Source of the DNA: Trichodelitschia bisporula
Lineage: Eukaryota > Ascomycota > Dothideomycetes > Phaeotrichales > Phaeotrichaceae
Length of the DNA stretch: 64,000 nt
Direction: 5' to 3'
Assembly (NCBI GenBank): GCA_010356995.1
Contig: ML996693.1
Location: forward strand, 868,001 to 932,000
Shown: piece after piece, positions 45,047 to 55,583 of the stretch
Layout of the letters: the number at the start of each line of letters is the position of its first letter
How positions within the stretch are numbered: the stretch's first letter is position 1
Translations under genes and position numbers: made by a program
Notes under the pieces: model-generated
Seen by the model: only the letters and a program-made list of their open reading frames with translations
What the model was told of the DNA's origin: nothing
The model's database searches: none

Positions 45047-45761
45047 GAGCGGGAGAGCTGGGCACTGCCACAAGGGAGCTACCCACCCGCTTGAGCAGGG
45101 AGGTGGTGAAGTTAAATGTGGAGGAGATCTTTAGTGGACATGGGGTGTGGGGAACATGGAGGGTTGATGTGGATGAAGGATGGTGAAGGAGCAAATATGT
45201 GTTGAGGGAGAACGGTGACTTTAAGTTGTTACTGCAGAAAGGAGGGAGAACTGAGGGGGAATTCACAGGGCCCTCGTGGGGAAGAAGGGGATCCAGTTGT
45301 TTGTGCGGGCAGTTGTTCAGTTCGTGGAGGTGGAGGAGGGTTTTCTTGCTGTGGGGGCAAAGAAAGTAGCAGTGGAGAGGTCGGAGGAAAAGAGGGGAGT
45401 GGAGAGGGGACTGAGGAGGTGGAGAGCGCAAAGCAGTGGGGAGGAGATGCAGACCACCACAAGGGCTTATCCCTGTCAATTGCGCACAACGACGAGCTCT
45501 AAGTGGCTGCTAAGCTGGGAGCTAAGGCGCTAATGACGCATCTGGTCACAGCTCGACATGGAGGTCGATAACACTGGTAAAGATAGGCCATCCGGAGTCA
45601 GAATAGATGCCAAGCATCTTGCTCACCTCATTGGTCATACTTCCCCCCATCGTCCCTTCATTGGCCAGACTCACCCCTCTTCTTCCCCCCTTTGGATTCC
45701 CTTACACATCTCCTACCTCACCATTCAAACCCCATGAAACTGCAGACAAGTGCAGACAAAC

Positions 45762-45786
45762 CACACACACACACACACAAACATGC

Positions 45787-45859
<73 letters not shown>

Positions 45860-45909
45860 ACTGAGAAAGAAGAAGACCAAGAAGATCAAGAAGATCAAGA
45901 AAGTCAAGA
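45762..45909. repeat. Compound (CA)n-(GA)n microsatellite with a 9-12-bp purine repeat
   Basis: CA run (45762-45779), GA run with two GGA breaks (45790-45861), then GAAGATCAA-like units to about 45909. Confidence 0.9.
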
Positions 45910-48900
45910 GGGCTTAGACCGCCAGACACCTTGCTGACCACGCTTCCCACCTCGCAGCGTCTCTGCATAGCTGCATCATGACGAGCCTCTGAGACGAGAC
46001 CTGGAGCGCGAATTCTACCCTCGACTCGCTGCATTCGCTGCCTGCGATGCACTCCTCTCATCGCCAACCACTCGTGCTGCTTCCTCCACCTCCATCGCAG
46101 CCGCAAAGGGATCATGCTTCTTGCTGCTTCGCTCGCTGCTTCGCTGCATCTGCACACTCATCGCGACTGGCTCTGCCCGCTCCAGCGACCCCTCCCCACC
46201 AACATCCCTTGATCATTTATTTTTAGGTTACCAAACTCTTACGCTGCTTGTGCTGCAACTCCTCTCTTCCCAGTCCCCCATGCAGCGTTTCCCATCACGG
46301 CATCAGCGTTGCTCTTGCTTTGCGCTCGCGCTCGCTCTCTGCCACCCCCCTCTCCTCCCAAGCATCCAGTAGCTGCCCAAACCCCACCACCACCAACCCT
46401 TAGGGCTCCGACGCCGCGAACACCCGCCGTAGCATTCGGTCACCGGCCGCCGCCCTGGATGAGACGTCATACCCTCCAGTCGATCTCATGTAGGTACGGG
46501 GAGTACAACACCCAATTCTCCCCAGCATTGCAATTGCAGGCCGACCAAAACATCTAAAAGGCGAGGGCCGACATCGCGCGACTCGCCAGCGCGCGAATCG
46601 TGTCTATTAGCCATTCTGTCGTGCATCGGAGATTCAGCAAAAAATAAGGTGTGATGGTGCAAGCGTACGTGCCTTTTGCTCCTCCTTGCTGGGCCACAGG
46701 CGCTGGGCGCGCGCCAGAAAGCTCGTGAGCCGGCGCAGCCGCGAGTCTTCCAAACGCTGTGGGCCATGCGGGCTGCGTGGGTGAGTGAGTGCGTGCTGTA
46801 CCGTCCGCGGCCTTGCGTCGACAGCGTGCTTCGACAGCGTGCTTCTTTTCTTGACTCTCGCGACTTTTCCCACTGCGCTTCCGGTTGGTCCGGCATGCCA
46901 CGTTGGCCTTGATGCGCGCCGTCTGCGCAAAATGTTGGCCTGGCGGTTCAAGTCGCTCCTGCCTGGGTCGTCGCCCTTCCCACCTCGCCGCCCAGAGACG
47001 CAGCTCCACGGCGATGCCAACCGGCAACTGGAAGAGCCCGTCCTCGCGCCTTACACAGCCCATCCCACCGAGCCCGTGGCCTGGCGTCACGCCTCCACCC
47101 CTCTCCAACCTTGCAGTCAAAGTTTCCCCACCCTAGCGGCCGACATGTTGCCCCCCGCCGTCGCTTTTCTCCGCGTCAATTCGCCCGCGCTTCACGCCTT
47201 GTGGCTTACGCCCTGTAGGTTGTGGCCGTGCGCGCCGCGTGAGGGAGGCAAAACGCCGCCTGCCGCACTCCCGAGTCCGCAAAAGCAGTGCTCTTGCTCT
47301 GCTGGGCTTGCGGGCTGGGCCCTGCTGGACTGGACGCTGTCTGGCTCCCCCCTTATCCAGCCGCTGCGGAGGATAAGGGCCCGCTCCCCGGCCCTGCGCT
47401 TGGCCACTGGCGCTGCGTGTGGGCGCCGGTGGTTGGCGGAACTTTCCGACCACCCCATGCGCCGCTGTCGACGCCGCCGCCACCATCGTCGCCTCAGCGC
47501 CTGAGAGGCCGGCCTAGCGCCGCAGGCTTGAGAGGCGGAGGGGCATCACGGGGTGGGCTGACGAGAGAAAAGCTTCCTCTGTGCTTCCCATATTGTTGGG
47601 AACTGGTCTTTTCTGGGACGTTTGCGAGGTGTGCGCGGGTGCAGACTCTCTCCTGGACGCTCTCCTGAGCTGAGGACGATATACGTTCTGTACCGGTAGC
47701 TTCGTTGCGCACCCTCCCCGTCTGCCGCCAACCGCCTGGCGTGCCCGCTTCGAGAGACGTGGGGTGAGCGATGGACCGCTGGTGTTGTGCTCCGCACATC
47801 GGCCCCGGGACCAATAAGCAGCTCGCTCCAGACGGGCTGCCCTGAAGGCCTCAAGGCAGTGCAGCGACGCTCAACTGCAGGGCCCACAGACGAACAACGA
47901 TCGGAGCAGATCAGTCGACGACCCGGTCTGGGCGCCCAGCTTCGGCCCTACGATCGACTGCGCGGCGCCGGCGCTGCTTTTGCCATCATGATGAAGCAAA
48001 ACAATTCCCCGACCAAACGCAACAACTGAAGCCTTGACGATCGGCAGACTCGCCCGCCCGCCGCAACGCCGCGCCAAGGGTGTCATCGGCGCGCCGATGG
48101 TGCCAAGCGTTGCGCCGACGAAATTCAAATCATAGCCCCCGCTTGCCCGCTTCCGGCGACGCCACTCACGCGCCCTTCTCCAGGCCAGCCTGCCGGGGTC
48201 GGCACCCCGGTCCAGGGCCGTCGTTCGGGTCGTGGGTTCCGCCGGCGCGGCCTGCCCGTCGCGTTCCTTGCAGCTGCAAACCATCGTCGTCGCGTCGTCG
48301 TGCGACACCGCGCCGGCGCGCTAGATGATTCGTATCATGGCCGCCAGAAGCTCTGCGAGCGCGTCCGTAGGCTTGCCCGCGGCGTAACACAGCTGTCGGT
48401 CGAAGGGGGTAACTGCGATGTTCGGGATCCGATCGAGCTGGCATCTGCATGCCGATTGGGTCGTGAATGGTACCGCGCTTGTAACCGCGGAGCCCTTCGA
48501 GAACCAGTCATCCACGGAGTCTTTTGATAGCCAGCGATCGGCTACACTTGCATCGGCGCGCGCTCCAATGACAATGGGATACTTGCTCGCTGCTTAATAA
48601 AGAAAAGGGAGGATCCGTAGACCTCCCGCGGCACATTCTAGATCTTCCCCCGTTATAGAACGTTGGCGGAGGGACGGCCACGCGGCGAACGACCAATCAG
48701 ACCTTCCAATCGCCATTTGTACCACGACCGGCGGCCAGCCATGTATTGTTGTCGTTGCGGATATCAAGAGAGTGTCTCTGAATCGTCTTCTGTGTAGCAG
48801 TGGTACGCGCATCGCCCCGCCAGCCAAAAGCCTCGCGCGTCTCTGTCACATCAACGGTGAAGAAGGGAGCGCGAGAGGCTGCTTCCCGTCTGTTCAAGGG

Positions 48901-49456
48901 GTCCGTCACGTCCGAGGCTGCGGTTGCGTGCAGACACATGGCTCCCGCCAGGCCGCGACGTGAGGATGCGCGGGTGATCGCTGCGGATAAGAGACTGGGA
49001 TGCTTAGTGCTGGTGGAAGCCTTCTGCGAATGGTGATATTTGGACTCTGACTGGACGTGAGCTAGGTGATCGCAATCATTGTGGAGAGAAGTTGTGGAAT
49101 TGGCATCGAACTAGATCTGACAGGAATGACAGATTGGCAGTCGGACGATAAGAGAGACTACGGACGACACACGCGGATGATACCGAAGCGCTTTTGAAAT
49201 GAGGTGATGTTGAAATTGAGGCCTCGATATTATGGAGATTATCAGACTTGGCGTGGGGAACATAGACGTCCGTCATCAGCAGCCCTGACCTCACCCTTAC
49301 GCAACTTTCACGTCACATGATATCGGGATTTTATGATAGTCACATTCTATCTTGGCCTTCTAGGGAAAACGCCGTCTAACCCGTCTAGTGTGTCGTTTCT
49401 CAGTCTCTGGAACCGGAGAAACCAATGCCATGCACCCAGCAAGGAATTCGGCCTGA

Positions 49457-50380
49457 CTAGGCAACCCACGCATTGGTGATCTCAATACTGACCTCCTGCT
49501 TCTCAGCCTCATACCCCACCAGCTTAACACTCGCTAGGTCCTTCACCACCCAGTCCGCGCCCGCCTCCAGCACCTCCTCAACAGAATGGCTCGTCGCAAC
49601 CGCAACCACCTTAAACCCCGCCGCCTTCCCCGCCCTAACCCCCGCAGGCGCATCCTCCAGCACAAGGATCCGATGCTCATCCATAACCTCCGGGTACAGC
49701 TTACTATACCCCAAGCGATAACACGCGGGGTCTGGCTTGCCGTTCGGCACATCCTCCGCCGTAACCAGATTCCGCGGAAAGGTCAGCTTCATCAGCTCCA
49801 GCCAGCCCGCGACGAGCGGCCGGCTCCCGCTGGTGACGATCGCCCACGGCGCGCCCGCGGCTTCGAGCCCGGCGAGCAGGGTTCGGGAGCCGGGGAGCTC
49901 GACGGCGTCGGAGCCGTAGAGCGTCGGGATTTGGCCTTCGATTTTGGAGACGTCTGTTTGGATGGTGAGTGAGTGAGTGAGTCTATGATGCGGAGGGGGC
50001 TCGGGACGGGACGCTACATTCGGGAGTCGCACGGCTCGGGTCGTAGGCTTTAAGCACGTCGATGCTGCGCCGGCCGTGGGAGGTGGCGAGGATGACGGCG
50101 GGGTCGACGCCGAGTTCTTTGCCGATTCTGCGGGGCGATGAGAATACTGTGCCGGGATATACCGCACCGTGGTGCGCGGATTTGAGTTGGCGGCTTACGT
50201 AGTCCAGTGCTTGACAATGGCGGGGGTGGAATCGATGATGGTGCCATCCATGTCGAAAAGCTTCACCCGGCCCCGTGAGCTTAGCAATAAATGTTTAGAT
50301 TAGAGCAAAGCGCCACGTACCAGCCCGTGGAAGGTGGTGACCTCCGGCGGCGCGGAAAAATCACCATGTGAAGACGCCAT
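49457..50380 (-). CDS. GPP1: HAD-family glycerol-3-phosphatase (GPP1-like)
   Basis: Four exons (50380-50321, 50260-50199, 50127-50018, 49953-49457) encode 242 residues. HAD motifs are complete: LFDMDGTIIDST (nucleophile and acid Asp), VTSGSR (motif II), NGKPDPACY (Lys of motif III) and LEDAPAGVRAGKAAG (acidic motif IV). The segment around EYVSKIEGQIPTLYG and the end AEKQEVSIEI match yeast Gpp1/Gpp2, which make glycerol from glycerol-3-phosphate under osmotic and anaerobic stress. 2-Deoxyglucose-6-phosphatase (Dog) is the close alternative. Exon 2 is only 62 nt. Intron 3 (50017-49954) has a GTAGCG donor and a short TGAG repeat. Intron 1 must end at the GTGAAG before CTTTTCGAC to keep the frame. 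Confidence 0.88.
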
Positions 50381-51580
50381 GTCTGCTGGTGGCGGATGTG
50401 ACGAAGGGTGCGTGAGAGACCAGATAGACAAAATGTACAACGTCGTACGAGAAGCAGGGAGAGGGAGAGGTAGAAAGAAAATGAGATTTGCTTCGGAAAT
50501 TTAGAGATGCACGATTGCTGACGATGAGAGTCGCGACTTACCGTGCCGTCCTTTGCGAAGTGAGACAAAAAAGCGCAATTGTTGCCGCGCAAAATGCCTG
50601 CGAATGGAGTTGGGATCCTTAAGCCACGGCGCCCCGATGGACGAATGTCTGATTTCGGGCGGCCCGGGAAAGCGGGCTGCCCGCCTTGGCCAATTGCGGG
50701 AACAGGGACAGGGTTATTACGTTACCTTCCGCAAGGCTGGATCGACGGCTGAGCGTATGCCCGACGCCATCAGGCCGATAAAGCTTGCTGCTCGACCCAT
50801 GAATTCACCGAGATGTACGGTAACGCTGAAGATGCTCCAGTGGTGTCTTTTCCAAAGCTGGCCGTTGATGTAGGTCCGTAGGTCCGTTATCACTGTCCGG
50901 GAGGGGTGATGGCATTATGTTCGTTTCGGGTTTGGTTCTGCGCCGAACTCGAAGCGGCTTGTCGGAACGATCGGGACTTCCTCACGATCCGGCCCTTGTT
51001 TTTGTAAAAGATATACCTCTTTACTCGGTTCTCAACTGACGGGAGAGGTCTTGGGTGGAGGAGCCTGCGTCGTAACGAAGAGTCTTCTCTTTTTCATACC
51101 GAGCAGCCGTCATCGACGAGGGTTGAAGGATCTGCTTTCGGCAGCTGAGGGTGTTAAAGCATCATTTGCCGCCGTCTACATAGATCTATACACTGTGATG
51201 TGTATATTTTGCGGGTGTGAGAATCCAGTACTGACGAGAGCTATTAGCCCAAGTCTGACCTTGGACGTTCATGATTTGGCAAGGCTGAGAGTCAATTGTG
51301 AGAATTTCATTGCAGAGGGCAAGGTAAAGGCTGATCAAAAAAATCATCGACCTCATACGATCAAAACCAATATAATCCGAATGTCCAAATCTGATTCTTA
51401 TCAAGCTACATATGCAATGTCCCTTAGACTAACCTCCTAGACCCAAACAGAAGATGCCATCCAAACCAATGCCCAAAAAAGACCAATATCACAAATGCAT
51501 CCAAACCAATGCCCCAAAAAGACCAATACACAAGATGCATCCAAACCATATCCCAAAAGCCCATACGATTCACCACAGAT
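50381..51580. other. Intergenic, GPP1 upstream
   Basis: 1.2 kb without a supported gene. The right end (51451-51575) carries three ~40-bp tandem repeats. Confidence 0.6.
51451..51575. repeat. ~40-bp tandem repeat, three copies
   Basis: Units beginning near 51451, 51492 and 51532 share ATGCATCCAAACCAATGCCC followed by AAAAAGACCAATA; the third copy is degenerate. It lies just past the 3' end of the following - strand gene. Confidence 0.85.
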
Positions 51581-54566
51581 CTAATCAACCCTCCACTCCC
51601 TCTCCTCCTCCTCCTTCCGCCCCCGCACCCCCCTCCACCGCCTAGCCCACCCCCTCTCCTCCGCCCCCGCCGCACTCGACCCCGTCAAAAGCTCCCTCGT
51701 CAACCGCTGAATCTTCGCCTTCGGACTCAACCCACTCGCACTCCTCTCCCCCACCCCACTCTTCCGCGGACTCACCGACCCAGCACGCTTCAACTGCCGC
51801 ACCGGACTCCCCTCCTCCTTCACCACCGTCCCCGCCGCAACACCACCCCCGACCACCGGGTCCGCCCACCCGGATCTAACCGGCACCAAACTCGGCACGC
51901 CATGGACAACCCCGTGCACGCTCCGCACACTGCTCCCGCTATGCACGCTCGCATGCGCCGTCCGAACATATCCCCTCTCCCCCCCCACGCCCCTATTCCC
52001 CGCATAGCCAACCAGACCAAACTGCGCACTCGCAACCCTCGCCCGGGGCATAGCAGCCGCCTTCCCCTCCTCACTCCGGCCCAACTCCGCGCCCACACCC
52101 GGCATCGGCACCGCCGTCGGCTGCATCGCCGAACTGCTCCTAGGGCCCACACTCGGCCCCGCCGGCCCAGTCCCAGCACCCTCATACCCCCCAGCACAGC
52201 CGGAAGCATAACTGGCAACATTCTCCCTCTCGCGCCCCTCGTCCTCGCTGCGCGCTTTCGCCATGTACCACAGCCCGTCGCAGTACCCGGCTACGAATTC
52301 ACGCGACCATGCGGCTTGCGTGCCGGGTGCTTCGCCGGCGATGCCTGCGGCGTAGCCGGCGAGGTAGGTGTCTGTTTTGTCGCGGAATTCGTCGCGGAGT
52401 TCCTGGCTCACCGTGGAGTGGGTGGGTGTCTGGCGCGGCCGGGCGCGCAGGCGGTCGGTGTAGGGATCGGTAGAGGGAGGGTGAGGGTGAGAGGAGTGGG
52501 AGACGGAATGATGAGAGGTGGACGGGTGGTGTGCGGGCGGGTGATGGGCGGGCGGGTGAGAGACCGAAGGATAGGACGCAGAGTGGTGCGACGCAGAGTG
52601 GTGCGACGCAGAGTGCCGAGCCGTGCTGTGACCGCGGTGCGCATCGCCCGCGCCCCCCAGTAGCGTCCCATCCGGCGAGCTGCTCGCCGTCGTCAGAAAC
52701 GGCTCCGTGTCGCGCAGGAAGCTGCTAAGCCGATAATCAACCTGGTCCGGCGGCCGCGCGACCAGCGGCGCCGCACGCGCCGGGCTCGCCTCGCGGCGCG
52801 GGGGCGAGTGCGCGGGCGTCACGGGCTCGGCAGCGCGTGTGCCTGTCGTCGTGGTGCTTGTGGCAGCGTAGGCCGCGGAGTATGCATCGCTCACCTTGCG
52901 CACCTTGTATTTGGAGAAGGAGTGCTCGAACGTGTTAATCGGGAAAAAATCCGTCGTCGTCACACTGCTCAAGGACTCTTTCTGCCCGTCCGCCTCCTCG
53001 CGAACCCGGACCGGCTCGCGCGGCGCCTCAACCTCCGTCGGCTGGTACGCCCAGAACCCAGCGTCCTCCATAGCTGCCTCAGCCGCAGCCTCAGCCGCCG
53101 CTTCAGCCTCGGCCTCAGCACGGCTCGGAGGCGGAGGTGACTCGCACCGCGCAAAGAGTTTCCCTGGGGACACGCAGCGCGCAAACGGCTTCCCCGGCTC
53201 GTAGCTCGGGCTCGCGGGGTTGAGTTTGCCGCCTGGGAGCGGGGCGGGAGGCGGGCGCGGGGCACAGGTGCGCGGGTCTTTGATTTCGAGGGCGTGGGAG
53301 CGGCGGGGTGGGGGTTGGATGTCCGGTGGAGAAGCGGAGAGGCGCGGGAGGGCGGTGGCTGAGGCGGTGTTGCTGGATAGGCTGGAGGGAAGGGTTGTTT
53401 GGGAGGTGGTTGCGGTGAGTGTGGTGGTGGTGGTGGTTCCGGGCAAGGGTGGGAAGTGGAGGTCCCGCTGGGAGGGGGCGGAGAAGTCGGGCTCGCCGGT
53501 TGGCTTGGGGTCCTGCTCGGCCTGTTGCTGTTGCGGCTGTTGCTGCGGCGCAGTCTGCTCAGCCTGCTGAGCGGCGTAAGGGACGAACAGCGCAGCGTAC
53601 GCGGCAAGCGGATCGAGCGCCGGGACAGTCGGGTAGAAGTAGCCCGGCGGCTGATGGAAGACCTCCTGCGCCGCCGGCCCCCCAACCCCATTCCCATTGC
53701 CCCCATTCCCATTCACCCCACTCGCATACCCCCTCACCAACCGCCTCTGATCCTCCAGCTCCTTAACCCTGCGCCGAATACGATCCAACTCCGTAATAAA
53801 CTCCTTCTTCTGCGCCACGCTCTTCGCCCTCTCGACCTCGCTCCAGCTCCCGCTCATGCGCACCTCGTTCCGCTCATGCGCGACCTTGGCTCGGCGGAGT
53901 GTTTCGTATTGCCCTTGTAGCGTGCGGATCTGCGCGTCGAGCGCGGCTTCTTGCGTCGCGGCGGCGGAGGGCGGGGCGGGGGCCAGGCTGAAGGGCGGCG
54001 GCATTGCCTGTCCCAGACCTGCCTGCCCCAAGCCCGCCTGCCCCAAGCCAGGCAGCGTAACAGCCGAGCCACCAAGCCCCGAGCCCCCGAGTCCAGGGCC
54101 CGACATACCTTGCCCCCCGGGCATACCCTGCGTGATAAACGGGTTCACAGGCGCCGGATACACCGGTGGCGCAATCGTCGGAAACGGAAAATTCGGCGGC
54201 GGCATATACAGCGCGAGGCCATGCTGCCCCGGCTTCACAGGCATCATCGTCCCATCCACCAGCTGGCACAGCACGCCGGCCGCATTATACGCCAGAAAAC
54301 CATTCGGTAGATGGGGAGCCACGGGCGGGTCGGCAGGTGTATTGAGGCGCGGGTGCGGGTCGTTCTTGTCCGCGCTCGGGGCGAAGGAGGGTTGCGGGAA
54401 GGGGGCGCCGTTGGGGGTGGAGTATGCGAAGCGTGGCGAACCGAGGGTGAAGTCGTTGGGGACGATGCGCCCGCCTGCGGTGACGCGCAGATTGGGCGGC
54501 GAGCCGTGTTCTTTGATTAGTTTTTCGACTTTGTCGCGTTTGACGGAGGGAGGGGGGGAGGGTTTC

Positions 54567-54617
<51 letters not shown>

Positions 54618-54998
54618 GGGCTGTACCGAAGGTGACGGTGTTGGCCGAGGTGTTGAGCCCCGCGGTGTGGCCCGGAGCGGCATTGCCGGCGGTGCTGGGC
54701 CCGGGTGGGTTGCCTTGGTTGGTAGGCGTGTGGAGGGCAGATTTGGAGGGGGCGTGGAGGGAGGCGGGGCGGGTGTTTTCGATGTATGGGGGCTGTTGCT
54801 GGGAGAGGGCTTGGGCGGAGGCAGAGGGGCGTAGGACGTGCTCTGCTCCAGTTAGCCCATGCGGGGAGAGGGAAGGTGGGGACGAGGCGTACCCTTGATG
54901 ACGTCCTCGTCGACGAACTTGTCGAGCGAGACGGCGGACTCGGAGCAGGAGGAGCGGAGAGCGAGGAGCTCTGAAACCTTGTAGGCTGGAACCCTCAT
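51581..54998 (-). CDS. Large disordered protein with eIF4E-binding-like motif
   Basis: Exon 1 is 54998-54893. Exon 2 starts at 54842 and runs to 51581, giving about 1120 residues. The start MRVPAYKVSELLALRSS contains Y-x4-L-L followed by a basic residue, the eIF4E-binding consensus, in the same near-N-terminal position as in 4E-T proteins (YTKEELLEL in animals). After it come EHVLRPSASAQ, a polyproline stretch, EKLIKEHGSPPNLRVTAGGR, a glycine-rich repeat (GLGQAGLGQ), a Gln/Glu coiled coil (about 300-370), Pro-rich disorder, His/Ser repeats, and AGYCDGLWYMAKARSEDE near the C-terminus. The 47-nt C run (54615-54569 on +) puts the upstream and downstream frames out of phase by one base, so either the run length is misassembled or the tract truly shifts the frame. 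Function inferred, not established. Confidence 0.7.
54569..54615. repeat. 47-bp poly-G/poly-C homopolymer inside a coding region
   Basis: An uninterrupted run of 47 G on the + strand, coding for about 15-16 prolines on the - strand. 47 is not a multiple of three, and the flanking frames are open only if the true length differs by one or two. Confidence 0.9.
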
Positions 54999-55583
54999 CG
55001 TGGCTGGGCCTTGGGGGTGTTGGAGGGGGAGAGGAGGGGGGTTGGTGTCATTAACGACGGGCGGGCCTCAGTGATGAGGAAGGCTGATTGTAGAAATCAG
55101 AGTGAATGGTGGGGGGTGGCTGAATGGGAGCAAAGAGTGAGCAAGAAGACGGGAGAGCATCAATGGAGACACGATTGGATGGGAGAATGGGGAACGCGGA
55201 ATGAGTTTCGGGAAGAGAATAAGAGACGGCGGAGGGGTGAAGATAAAGCCCGGCTGTCTACCTCTTCCTTCTCCCTCCAATGCCGTTGTCCGGGTAAGAA
55301 GACACAGTGGTGCATGGAAGGCATCCACCACTTCGCTATCGTGGGCTATCGAACTGGTGTTGTTGAGAAGGCTGCACACGGAACGCAAGGCGGTAGCAGA
55401 CGTCTATCGTGTACCGCGTCTTCCCCGGCCTGTAGTGCTGCACGTCGACTACCCTGCACACAATGGAGCCTGCAGCACGAAGCATGGTTACTACCAGGCC
55501 AAATAAGCAGCAGTCCCGGCAGCACCTACGCAATACAGCAATAACCAGCCGTCCTTCCAGCCAAACAACCCACCCAGAACCTC
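54999..55583. other. Intergenic, upstream of the 4E-motif gene
   Basis: About 0.6 kb between the start of the disordered-protein gene and the MRE11 3' end. No gene seen. Confidence 0.6.

Larger units (their letters stand above)
44476..49456. other. ~5-kb gene-free region upstream of the homeodomain gene
   Basis: The largest stretch without a supported gene. From left to right: pyrimidine/purine tracts (44997-45046, 45762-45909), then a GC-rich block (about 46600-48550) whose frames overlap on both strands and translate to Arg/Ala/Pro-rich sequence, then ordinary intergenic sequence. CpG is abundant, so the block does not look mutated by RIP. I recognise no transposon domain, rRNA or tRNA. 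It may be the long regulatory region or leader of the homeodomain gene, or hold non-coding RNAs that cannot be seen from sequence alone. Confidence 0.5.

Noticed and set aside
46785-47504. 239-codon frame in the GC-rich block, with similar-sized frames opposite
   Set aside because: Overlapping frames on both strands, Arg/Ala/Pro-biased, no domain or splice structure.
46600-48550. Possible old transposon or rDNA fragment
   Set aside because: No terminal repeats, no recognisable domain or rRNA segment, and no sign of RIP-type CpG loss.
53856-54635. + strand frame with a poly-Gly run
   Set aside because: Antisense of the disordered-protein gene; the glycines come from the homopolymer.
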